15,526 nt of DNA. Origin: Lachnospiraceae bacterium. Lineage in GTDB: Bacteria; Bacillota; Clostridia; Lachnospirales; Lachnospiraceae. Where the stretch lies: positions 1-15,526 of the forward strand of contig JAFSRL010000198.1 of NCBI GenBank assembly GCA_017446125.1, given 5' to 3'. The notes below the pieces were generated by a model, which ran no database searches, was not told where the DNA came from, and worked only from the letters and a program-made list of their open reading frames with translations. This document shows, piece after piece, positions 1-6,601 of the stretch. Within the stretch, counting starts at the first letter, position 1; each line of letters opens with the position of its first letter. The translations under genes and the position numbers were made by a program.

Positions 1-300
1 TAACAGATACCCGCTCACAAACAGCTTGTGCGCTTCCAGCGCGTATTCCGGATATGCCGTCACCATGATGATGTTGATTAAGGGACGAATCTCCTTAATC
101 TCCTTCGCCAGCGCAAGACCGTCCTTGTCCGGCATGCGGATGTCCAAAAGCGCCACATCAAACGCTTCCTTCCTTACCATCTGCAACGCTGTTGAAGCAC
201 TGAACGCGGATTTGATTACCGCATAAGAAAGAACCTTTTTTAATACGGTCGCCAGATCTTCGGCGACCGCCGCTTCATCATCTACAATTAATACCTTCAT
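1..300 (-). CDS. Response regulator, receiver domain (3' part outside window)
   Basis: The first 100 codons of a two-component response regulator are present, starting with ATG at 300 and running off the left edge. The translation begins MKVLIVDDEA, giving the acidic pocket D7-D8. The phosphoacceptor is D53 in LLDIRMPD and the conserved Thr is T81 in MVTAYPEYA. The visible part ends at GYLL, just where the conserved Lys of the receiver fold would follow. A ribosome site (AAGGAGATG) lies just before the ATG, and the gene starts 19 bp after the histidine kinase stop, so the two are co-transcribed. The EYALEAHKLFVSGYLL helix and the LytS-type kinase partner suggest a LytTR DNA-binding output domain, but that part is not visible and an AraC-type output is possible. 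Confidence 0.93.
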   Translation of the reverse strand, partial: MKVLIVDDEAAVAEDLATVLKKVLSYAVIKSAFSASTALQMVRKEAFDVALLDIRMPDKDGLALAKEIKEIRPLINIIMVTAYPEYALEAHKLFVSGYLL

Positions 301-319
301 GACCATCTCCTTTATTTCA

Positions 320-1630
320 CTATTTTACCACATGCGGAATCTTTACGCGGATATGACTTCCCTTGCCGGGTTTTGAACCTACAATGAGCTCTCCGTCGCA
401 CATGTACGCCAGGCGCATTTTCAAAAACGCAAGACCCGTGTGGCGGTACCCGTCCTTGTCGAATTTGTTTTCCGCAGACATTACTTTCTCCACATCAAAG
501 CCCACACCGTCATCGATGACGTCAATCACGTGGAACCCGTCCTCTTCTTTGCTGTTTAAGGTCAGCGTGCCCTTTCCGTCCTTTCGTCTTCTGATTCCGT
601 GCGCAATGGCGTTCTCGACCAGCGTCTGCACCGTAAACGGCGGAAGAAGAAACGCGGTATCCTCCAAATCCAGCGCGACCCGCACCTGGTCGCGGAAACG
701 TCTCTCCTCCACCGCGAGATAATCCTGCACCATTTTGAATTCACGCTCCGCAGGGATGCACTCCGCTTCCGTTAACAAATCCGCACTGCCGCGCAAAAAG
801 CGGGTGAAGTGATCGAGCAGCTCTCTTGCCTCGGAGCCGTCGGCCAGAAAAGACCGAAGCGTCGTCAAGGCGTTGTAAATGAAATGCGGCTGAATCTGGG
901 CGCGGTAAAGCGTTAAGCGTTCCTTTGTCATCTCGCGCTCTCTTTCCACCATCTCGTCCGCGTACTCCGACAAATACATCGCGAAGAAAAAGAAGATGGA
1001 AATCGTACTGGTCAGGGTGGAAATCGAAATGCCGTAAAATAAGACCTGCAGCACGACCGAAACCAGCGGAAGAAGGGAGAACAAAATAAAGCTGATCTTT
1101 TCCAGGGTCTGAAACCGGTTCAGGTTCCGGATGACCAGGACAAACAGTAAAATCATCACCACGCCCGGCGCAATCATTGAAACCGGATACAGCGGAAGGC
1201 GGTAATAACGGTTTTGTTCATCAAAGGTGTAATAAAACGGAACGACCTGCGCCAACAATAAGAGCGCGAAACCGATGCCGGAAATCAAAAACATGAACCT
1301 GCGGGCAGGGCGGTTGATCGCTCCGTTGCGCTTGATGACCGCGTGGTGGAAATAGCGGATGCCGAAGATCAAAAACCCGTAGGCGCAGGCAAAGGTTAAA
1401 AAATTCGTGATGCGCACCATGAAATACCCGAGTGACGACGTGTTTCCGCGAAAGTAGTACGCACCGGCGTCCGATATGTTTAAAAGAAACGCAAAGGTCA
1501 ACAGTCCAAGAAGTGCATCCGCCGCCTTTAAATCATAGCGTCTTGTCACAAACACGCTGAAAGCGGCGATCACACAAAAGACCGCCGCCCACAGTTCCAT
1601 TGCAATTTGTACGGATTGTAAGGTTGTCAT
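320..1630 (-). CDS. LytS-type sensor histidine kinase with about seven membrane segments
   Basis: This 436-residue membrane kinase should autophosphorylate and pass phosphate to the response regulator encoded next. Residues 1-222 contain about seven hydrophobic segments (roughly 12-29, 38-55, 70-92, 112-132, 149-168, 179-199, 204-221) with no large extracellular domain. A short coiled-coil-like stretch (223-243) leads to the His_kinase (PF06580-type) motif QIQPHFIYNAL with H249 as the likely phosphorylated residue. The ATP-binding domain shows the N box LVENAIAHG (N340, H344) and the G1 box DDGVGFD (D374). The start ATG at 1630 overlaps the stop of the preceding hydrogenase-like gene by ATGA, which implies translational coupling. 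The input signal is unknown; the neighbour suggests redox or hydrogen, which is inference only. Confidence 0.92.
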   Translation of the reverse strand: MTTLQSVQIAMELWAAVFCVIAAFSVFVTRRYDLKAADALLGLLTFAFLLNISDAGAYYFRGNTSSLGYFMVRITNFLTFACAYGFLIFGIRYFHHAVIKRNGAINRPARRFMFLISGIGFALLLLAQVVPFYYTFDEQNRYYRLPLYPVSMIAPGVVMILLFVLVIRNLNRFQTLEKISFILFSLLPLVSVVLQVLFYGISISTLTSTISIFFFFAMYLSEYADEMVEREREMTKERLTLYRAQIQPHFIYNALTTLRSFLADGSEARELLDHFTRFLRGSADLLTEAECIPAEREFKMVQDYLAVEERRFRDQVRVALDLEDTAFLLPPFTVQTLVENAIAHGIRRRKDGKGTLTLNSKEEDGFHVIDVIDDGVGFDVEKVMSAENKFDKDGYRHTGLAFLKMRLAYMCDGELIVGSKPGKGSHIRVKIPHVVK

Positions 1631-3618
1631 TCTTCGATTGCGACCGCCGTTTCCTCCAGGGTGCTCTTTGACTGTGCCGCCAGCTCGTTCAACTCGTTGC
1701 TGACCTGCTCGACCGTATCAAGAATGAGCGAGGTCGAAGCGGAAATCTGTTGTGAGGAGGCAGCCAAGTTCTGCGTTCTGGTGTTGACGCCCGCAACAAT
1801 CTGTAAGAGGTTCTTCGTCTCTTCCACGATCCCGTCAATCGCGGTCTTAATCTCCTTGTTGTTCTCGCTTGACCCCTCCGCGGTTTCTCTTGAGGATGCC
1901 GCAAGCTCGTTAATCTGGCTGGCAACGACCGCGAAGCCTTTTCCGGCTTCTCCTGCCCGCGCCGCCTCGATGGACGCGTTCAGCGCCAAAAGGTTCGTCT
2001 GTGTCGCAATCTTCACGACCTTGTCGTTGTTGCCGGAAAGCTCCGCCAAGGAAGCGATGATGCCCTCCATCGACTTATCCAGCGTCTCGCAGAATTCCTC
2101 GACGTTTCCGACATCGTGCGAAATGCCGGTCGACTCTTCCGCGTTCGCGTTGTTGCCGTTCGCCATGTCGCGGATGTTTTGCCGAAGCGTTTCAAAGTGC
2201 TCGTTCACGCCGGAGAGGGTTTCCAAAAGCGCATTGCGCTGCTCGTCCAAAAGGCCCTTCTCGCGCTCGACCAGTGCGTTTGCCGCCGCACGCTCTTCTT
2301 CCACCTTGTGCTTTAAGTAATGGACACAGTTTTCCTTGTGGTTGAATCCGTTGTGGATTGCCGTCGCCATCTCGGTGCAGGTCTCATAACCGCAGCACGA
2401 GCAATTGATCGAACGGTCCGCGTCCGTTATCTTATCCATCGATAAGAAGATGCGGTTCAATTCCTCGTTCGAGGGCTTCGCAATCGGGCAGTCCTTCGAG
2501 CGGTCGGTATACTTGCGCAAATAATCGCTTAAGTTGAGCTTCGCGAACTGCTTGTTCAATGCCGCAAGACGCTGCGCCGGTGTCGCCCTCTTCGACCAGG
2601 CATCCTTCTTCTTTTCATTCTTCACACGCTCTCTGATGTATAAGAGATTATAGAGCGCATCGTCCGTTTCCGAAAGCTTGGGGTCGGTTGCGGTGCCGCA
2701 GATACAGCCGCTTTCGCAGATTAAGGCGTCGATGAACAAGAACGGTGTCTTCTTGCCCAGGATGCGGTCGCGGTTTTCCTTTAAGAAATGATACATCCGC
2801 TTCTCGCCCTCGATCTGGCGGATAAAGACGCTCTCACCGAGCAGCCAGTAGACATTGTCCTTCAAGCCGCCGGGCATGGGATAGATGCTGCCTAAGCCGT
2901 ACTCGATTTCATCCGTGCAGGCGGGACCGGAAATGTTGTGCTCCTTCACATACTTCATCAAGTGATCGAAGGTCACGTTGTAGCTGATGTAGCCGTGATT
3001 GTTCGGATCGTCGATTTCCATCTTCTTCGCGATGCAGGGCGAGATAAACGCCAGACGTTCCTTGACGCCCATTTCCTTTTTCGCGTAGATGGCGCCGCAC
3101 ATCATGGGCGACTGCACCGGGAAGAGCTGCGGAATGAGCTCCGGCATATAGCGCTCAATGTAGCCCACCACCGCGGGGCAGGGCTGCGAGATGCCGCCCA
3201 AGTAATTGTTTTCCGTAATGTATTTGATGTACGCCCAGGTCGTGATGTCCGCGCCGAACGAAATCGAGATGAAGCGCTTCACGCCGCACGCCTTCAAGCC
3301 GCCCAGGACACTCTCGTATTCCTTCGGGTAGTTTGCAAGAAACGCCGGCGCAATGAGAACGGAAACGGGAACCCCCGCTTTCAGGTCCTCAAAGAATCGC
3401 TCGGTGTCATCGTTGAACTCTCTTGCATTGTGCTCGCAGGCGTCGAAGCACGCGCCGCAGGCAATGCACCTGACACCGTCCACCTCAATCCGGGAGGTGC
3501 CGTCCTCCTTGGGCTCCGCGGAAATACAGGCGCCCATCGCGGAGCACGCATTGATGCACTTATTGCAACCGACACAGGAATCATTGGTATAAACCAAAGA
3601 AGCAAACTCACCAGCCAT
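1627..3618 (-). CDS. [FeFe]-hydrogenase-like sensor fused to an MCP signalling domain
   Basis: This 663-residue soluble protein has no signal peptide or membrane segment. Two ferredoxin clusters come first (C15, C18, C21, C25 and C51, C54, C57, C61). The H-cluster domain spans about 80-335. Its ligands are C147 in SQPCPAVV (motif L1), C195 in ISPCIAKKMEI (L2), and C301 and C305 in ICESGCICG (L3). In catalytic enzymes L1 reads TSCCP and the first Cys relays protons; here it is Pro146. An FeS (PF04060-type) domain follows (C406, C409, C414, C431). A long helical hairpin (about 437-663) carries the MCP tip IATQTNLLALNASIEAARAGE (split around 537-557). Known family logic: hydrogenase-like proteins with signalling domains and no proton relay are treated as sensors of hydrogen or redox state. 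The start is set by GAGGAGG six bases upstream. The output partner could be CheA/CheW or the adjacent kinase; this is not shown. Confidence 0.9.
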   Translation of the reverse strand: MAGEFASLVYTNDSCVGCNKCINACSAMGACISAEPKEDGTSRIEVDGVRCIACGACFDACEHNAREFNDDTERFFEDLKAGVPVSVLIAPAFLANYPKEYESVLGGLKACGVKRFISISFGADITTWAYIKYITENNYLGGISQPCPAVVGYIERYMPELIPQLFPVQSPMMCGAIYAKKEMGVKERLAFISPCIAKKMEIDDPNNHGYISYNVTFDHLMKYVKEHNISGPACTDEIEYGLGSIYPMPGGLKDNVYWLLGESVFIRQIEGEKRMYHFLKENRDRILGKKTPFLFIDALICESGCICGTATDPKLSETDDALYNLLYIRERVKNEKKKDAWSKRATPAQRLAALNKQFAKLNLSDYLRKYTDRSKDCPIAKPSNEELNRIFLSMDKITDADRSINCSCCGYETCTEMATAIHNGFNHKENCVHYLKHKVEEERAAANALVEREKGLLDEQRNALLETLSGVNEHFETLRQNIRDMANGNNANAEESTGISHDVGNVEEFCETLDKSMEGIIASLAELSGNNDKVVKIATQTNLLALNASIEAARAGEAGKGFAVVASQINELAASSRETAEGSSENNKEIKTAIDGIVEETKNLLQIVAGVNTRTQNLAASSQQISASTSLILDTVEQVSNELNELAAQSKSTLEETAVAIEE

Positions 3619-3665
3619 TGAAACCTCCTCATAAGATAACGCGACACTTTTTTTAAGATGAAAAA

Positions 3666-3695
3666 ATTATAACATTATTTGATGGTAAATTGCAA
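3666..3695 (-). promoter_or_regulatory. Promoter of the hydrogenase-like sensor operon
   Basis: On the minus strand a TTGCAA -35 box (3695-3690) is separated by 18 bp from a perfect TATAAT -10 box (3671-3666). The start of transcription would fall near 3659, giving a leader of about 40 nt with a strong GAGGAGG ribosome site before the ATG at 3618. The surrounding DNA is very AT-rich, as expected for a vegetative promoter. Confidence 0.7.
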
Positions 3696-3730
3696 GAAAA
3701 TTGAAAAAATTTATTGAATTGTCTGATAAA

Positions 3731-3748
3731 TTGACAAAGGTTGACAAA
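3731..3748. repeat. Direct repeats TTGACAAA, 10 bp apart, upstream of the sensor promoter
   Basis: TTGACAAA occurs at 3731-3738 and again at 3741-3748, spaced by one helical turn and about 36-50 bp upstream of the -35 box. A looser third match follows on the sensor-gene side (TATCAGACAA on the minus strand, about 3721-3730). This placement would suit an activator site, but short AT-rich repeats arise easily by chance. Confidence 0.3.
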
Positions 3749-3753
3749 CGATT

Positions 3754-3855
3754 TCATTGGTTACAAAGGGAAGCCGCGCCACAAAAAAAAACGGCGCCCA
3801 CAACAAGAACCGTCAGAATCAGAAAAAACAGGTTTTTCACGCTGATTTTTCTCAT
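3754..3855 (-). CDS. Possible 33-residue hydrophobic peptide
   Basis: A short open frame runs from ATG at 3855 to TGA at 3754. It begins MRKISVKNLFFLILTVLVV, so it has a positively charged N-terminus followed by one hydrophobic segment of about 18 residues, as in a small membrane protein or leader peptide. It lies between the tRNA 3' end and the sensor promoter. Against it: GAGG sits only one base before the ATG, the -35 box is not evident although TATAAT occurs at 3862-3867, and runs of T inflate Phe/Leu/Val codons. I recognise no family. Confidence 0.25.
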   Translation of the reverse strand: MRKISVKNLFFLILTVLVVGAVFFCGAASLCNQ

Positions 3856-3875
3856 GCCTCAATTATATCATGAAT

Positions 3876-3948
3876 TGGAGACGGTGGGACTTGAACCCAT
3901 GACCCCCACACTGCCAGTGTGGTGCTCTCCCAACTGAGCTACGCCCCC
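3876..3948 (-). tRNA. tRNA-Ala (anticodon GGC)
   Basis: The minus strand folds as a full cloverleaf of 73 nt. The acceptor stem is GGGGGCG paired with CGTCTCC (two G-T wobbles). The D arm is GCTC/GAGC, the anticodon stem is CCACA/TGTGG with loop CTGGCAG, so the anticodon is GGC, reading Ala codons GCC and GCU. The T loop TTCAAGT is closed by GGG/CCC. The outermost T-stem pair is an A-C mismatch, which is unusual but tolerable. The discriminator base is A, as tRNA-Ala requires, and CCA is not encoded, so it must be added by CCA nucleotidyltransferase. Confidence 0.95.
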
Positions 3949-3953
3949 ACGTC

Positions 3954-4016
3954 GGCATAGACTTCGCTATTGCTCGAACCTCGACAAGCTCGGTTCTCGC
4001 CACGCTCCGTCATGCC
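3954..4016 (-). other. Structured, repeat-like leader directly 5' of tRNA-Ala
   Basis: This 63-bp segment is closed by GGCATGAC (4016-4009) against GTCTATGCC (3962-3954), eight pairs with one bulge. Inside is GAACC (3996-3992) against GGTTC (3980-3976). The same strand has an open frame from ATG at 4013, beginning MTERGENRACRG, of 24 codons whose TAG stop lies inside the tRNA (3941-3939). An AAGGAGG precedes that ATG by a single base, too close for normal initiation. The composition is GC-rich compared with nearby spacers, suggesting a dispersed element or a processed tRNA leader, not a gene. Function unknown. Confidence 0.4.
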
Positions 4017-4022
4017 TCCTTC

Positions 4023-4048
4023 CCGAAAAAATGCAAGCATTTTTCCGG
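4023..4048 (-). terminator. Candidate terminator hairpin after the purine permease
   Basis: On the minus strand CCGGAAAAATGC (4048-4037) pairs with GCATTTTTTCGG (4034-4023), twelve pairs including one G-T, around a two-base centre. The arm contains a T6 run. The A-tract/T-tract layout resembles a bidirectional intrinsic terminator and would end transcripts from the purine permease. The paired core is AU-rich and the T run lies inside the stem, so efficiency is doubtful. Confidence 0.4.
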
Positions 4049-4053
4049 TATGA

Positions 4054-4095
4054 GCTTGATGACCGGATGCAGTTTACCGCATCCGATCACCAAGC
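4054..4095 (-). other. 17-bp inverted repeat between purine permease and tRNA-Ala
   Basis: GCTTGGTGATCGGATGC (4095-4079) pairs with GCATCCGGTCATCAAGC (4070-4054) around an eight-base loop. The two imperfect positions are G-U wobbles in minus-strand RNA but A-C mismatches in plus-strand RNA, which favours function in minus-strand transcripts. No T run follows, so it is not a typical terminator; it could protect the 3' end of the permease mRNA. It abuts the candidate tRNA promoter. Confidence 0.5.
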
Positions 4096-4096
4096 T

Positions 4097-4125
4097 ATAA
4101 TACCATTATTACCTATCCTTGTCTA
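4097..4125 (-). promoter_or_regulatory. Candidate promoter for tRNA-Ala
   Basis: TAGACA (4125-4120) and TATTAT (4102-4097) on the minus strand are exactly 17 bp apart. Transcription would begin near 4090, about 140 nt before the mature tRNA and inside the upstream arm of the neighbouring inverted repeat. A transcript from here would therefore lack part of that hairpin. It is a reasonable sigma-A match, but the tRNA may instead be made by read-through. Confidence 0.45.
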
Positions 4126-4147
4126 CCACAAATTTCCTTTCGCGGCA

Positions 4148-5581
4148 TTACACGACCACAAAGAACTTGATTAAGAACAGAATGGAAATGATCCAGGTCA
4201 GTGCGGAGATTTCCTTCATCTTTCCGGAGAACGCCTTGATGACCGTGTAGCAGATCATTGCCAGACCGATGCCGTGTCCGATGGAGCCGGAAATGGGCAT
4301 TGCCAGTAGCATGATGAAGACCGGAACAATCTGGTCGATGTCCTCAAAGTCCACATTGCGCAGGCCCTGCAGCATCAGGATACCGACATAAATCAGTGCG
4401 GACGATGTTGCTGCCGCCGGAATAATTGCGGCGATGGGTGCGATGAAGGTACAGGCTAAGAAGACCACCGCAGCCGTCAAAGCGGTCAGACCGGTGCGTC
4501 CGCCAGCCTCGACGCCGGATGCGCTCTCGACGAAGGTCGTGACCGTCGAGGTGCCGGTGCAGGCACCGCAGACCGTACCCACAGCGTCGGAAAGCAGCGC
4601 TTCCTTCATGTTGGGCATATTGCCTTCCTTGTCGACCATGCCCGCGCGGGATGCCGTACCCACAAGCGTTCCGATCGTATCAAACATATCGATCATGCAG
4701 AATGTGATGATTAAGGTCACGGCGGTGAAGATGCCGATATCAAACAGACCCGCAAAATCAAACTTGAAGAAGGTGGTGCTCATCATGTCCGCAACGGGCG
4801 GAACAAAGCTTGCCGTTGCCAGGGAAGCGAAGGGATTCTGTCCCAGGATCGTTGCGTCGCAGATCCAGTATAAAACGGAAGCGACCAGCATGCCCAAAAG
4901 CACTGCCGCCTTGATGCCCTTCTTTGCTAAAAGGATGATGACGAAGAGTCCCACAAACATCGTAACGACCGTGACCACCATCTGGACATAGCCTTCGTTG
5001 CCCATGCCGCCCTGCAGCACGGAGGGCGTCATCGCGCCGAAGAAGTCGCGCATGACATAAAACGGCGATTGGAATTCGTTGCCCGCGGCATAGATGCCCA
5101 CGTTCGAACCCAGACCGATGTTCATTAACATCAAACCGATCGCCGGACCAATGCCCAAACGAACACCCAAGGGAATCGCGTCAACGATCTTCTCTCTGAT
5201 GTTGAAGACGGAAAGCACGATGAAGACGATACCTTCAATCAAAATGATGACAAGACCCGCCTGGAACGCGTTCTCATACGCGACCCCGCGGATCGCCGCG
5301 ATGTTTCCCGCCACCACGGCAAAGAAGCTGTTGAGACCCATACCGGGCGCCATGACAAACGGCTTGTTTGCCAGAAACGCCATGCACGCCGTACCGATTG
5401 CGGACGCGATACAGGTCGCTAAAAAGACCCCGTTCCAAAGCGGCGTTCCCACCGCAAAGCCGGTCAGCAGGTTCGGGTTCAGGGCGATGATGTACGCCAT
5501 CGTCATGAACGTCGTCAAGCCTGCCAGGATTTCGGTACGTACATCGGTACCGTTCTCCTTGAGTTTAAACAAGTTTTCCAT
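4148..5581 (-). CDS. pbuG: NCS2-family purine base permease (AzgA/PbuG type)
   Basis: This 477-residue inner-membrane carrier should import hypoxanthine/guanine, possibly adenine, by cation symport. The N-terminus (KENGTDVRTEILAGLTTF at about 8-25, then MTMAYIIALNP) is the hallmark of the AzgA branch. The conserved DMFDTIGTL and TSTVTTFVESASGVEAGGRTG segments line the substrate region. Twelve or more hydrophobic segments fill the rest, and length is normal for the family. The gene begins 40 bp after the ABC permease gene with ribosome site TGGAGGTGA seven bases before the ATG and no clear promoter, so it is probably the last gene of the purine uptake operon. PbuG versus PbuO-type specificity cannot be decided from sequence alone. 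Confidence 0.9.
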   Translation of the reverse strand: MENLFKLKENGTDVRTEILAGLTTFMTMAYIIALNPNLLTGFAVGTPLWNGVFLATCIASAIGTACMAFLANKPFVMAPGMGLNSFFAVVAGNIAAIRGVAYENAFQAGLVIILIEGIVFIVLSVFNIREKIVDAIPLGVRLGIGPAIGLMLMNIGLGSNVGIYAAGNEFQSPFYVMRDFFGAMTPSVLQGGMGNEGYVQMVVTVVTMFVGLFVIILLAKKGIKAAVLLGMLVASVLYWICDATILGQNPFASLATASFVPPVADMMSTTFFKFDFAGLFDIGIFTAVTLIITFCMIDMFDTIGTLVGTASRAGMVDKEGNMPNMKEALLSDAVGTVCGACTGTSTVTTFVESASGVEAGGRTGLTALTAAVVFLACTFIAPIAAIIPAAATSSALIYVGILMLQGLRNVDFEDIDQIVPVFIMLLAMPISGSIGHGIGLAMICYTVIKAFSGKMKEISALTWIISILFLIKFFVVV

Positions 5582-5621
5582 AAGAATTCACCTCCATTTT
5601 CCTTGTATTGATTTTATCCGT

Positions 5622-6601
5622 TCAACGCTCCTCCCTGAAGAACGCCCTGCCCAGACTTTCGGGCGGCTGGTTCTCCGGTTTGTTGCGTTTACTGGTCATA
5701 ATCAGCACCAGAATCGTCACAAGGTACGGGGAAACCTTGACGAGCTCCTTCGTGGCACGCGTTAACCCCGGCAGGTAAATATCGAGCACAAAGAGTCCGC
5801 CAAAGAGTAACGACCCCCAGATTGCGTTCGTGGGTTGCCAAAGCGCCAAAATGACCAAAGCGATGGCAAGCCAGCCGCGGTCGCCAAAGCTGCCGTTGGT
5901 CCAGGTGCCGTTTAAGTACTCCATGACGAAGTACAGACCGCCCAGCCCGGCGATTGCGGCCCCCGTCACGGTTGCCGCATACTTATAGCGGCTGACATTA
6001 ATCCCGGCAGTATCCGCGGTGGAAGGGTCCTCTCCGACCGCGATCAGATGCAGTCCCTGTCTGGTGCGCCGGATAAAGTACGTGACAATCACGGCGATTA
6101 CGATGGCCAGATAGGTCATAAAGCCGTGGGAAAACAGCACGGGACCGATGAACGGTATCTTTGAAAGTCCGGGCGGTGCCACACGGAACGCACCCGCGGT
6201 TACCCGTACGGAAATCTGTCCGACACCGCCGGCGAGCTTGGAAATCGAGCCGCCAAAAAAGTTTCCGAACCCGACGCCGAAGGTGGTCAGCGACAACCCC
6301 ACAACGTTCTGGTTCGCGCGTAAGGAAATCGTTAAAAAGCTGTAGATCAGACCGCCCAGGGCCGCGACAATCAAGGCGCACAACAGCGCAATCACGACCC
6401 CTATAACACCGTTGGGGTTTTCATTCCGTTTTCATAAAAGAACGCGCCCATCAGACCGGCAATGCCGCCCATGTACATGATGCCCGGAATCCCCAGATTC
6501 AGGTTTCCGCTCTTCTCCGTTAAAATCTCGCCGGTCGCGCCGAAGAGAATCGCGATTGCCTGTCCGATCGCCGCATTTAAGAACGCGATGACAGCCGTCA
6601 T
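5622..6601 (-). pseudogene. nupQ: Second permease of a BMP-type nucleoside ABC transporter, frameshifted
   Basis: Two fragments in different frames together make one permease of about 326 residues. The first (6601-6401, 66 residues) has the family start with ILTEKSGNLNLGIPGIMYMG. It ends at TAG (6403-6401) after NGMKTPTVL. The second continues in the -1 frame as GVIGVVIALLCALIVAALGG and runs to 5622; it has the typical GLHLIAVGEDPSTADTAGINV loop and several membrane segments. Adding one base to the AAAACCCC run (6421-6414) would restore MKTPNGVIGVV. The break is either a true frameshift, a phase-variable C run, or a sequencing error. The start overlaps the preceding permease stop by ATGA. If real, the transporter lacks one membrane subunit. 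Confidence 0.85.

Noticed and set aside
1627..3618. Catalytic hydrogenase for hydrogen production
   Set aside because: The proton-relay Cys of motif L1 is replaced by Pro and the protein carries an MCP output domain, both pointing to a sensory role.
2938..3621. Plus-strand 227-codon frame opposite the hydrogenase-like gene
   Set aside because: It is antisense to a gene with clear Fe-S and MCP motifs, is rich in His/Arg/Val as expected of a shadow frame, and matches no domain.
3701..3937. Plus-strand 78-codon frame ending in the tRNA
   Set aside because: It crosses the antisense of tRNA-Ala and repeats of A-rich spacer; no ribosome site and Lys/Thr-rich low complexity.
5094..5765. Plus-strand 223-codon frame across the purine permease start
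   Set aside because: It is antisense to two recognised transporter genes, with low-complexity composition and no motif.
6401..6421. Programmed ribosomal frameshift in the second ABC permease
   Set aside because: The zero-frame codons at AAAACCCCAACG do not form an X XXY YYZ heptamer, and this transporter family is not known for recoding; mutation or sequencing error is simpler.
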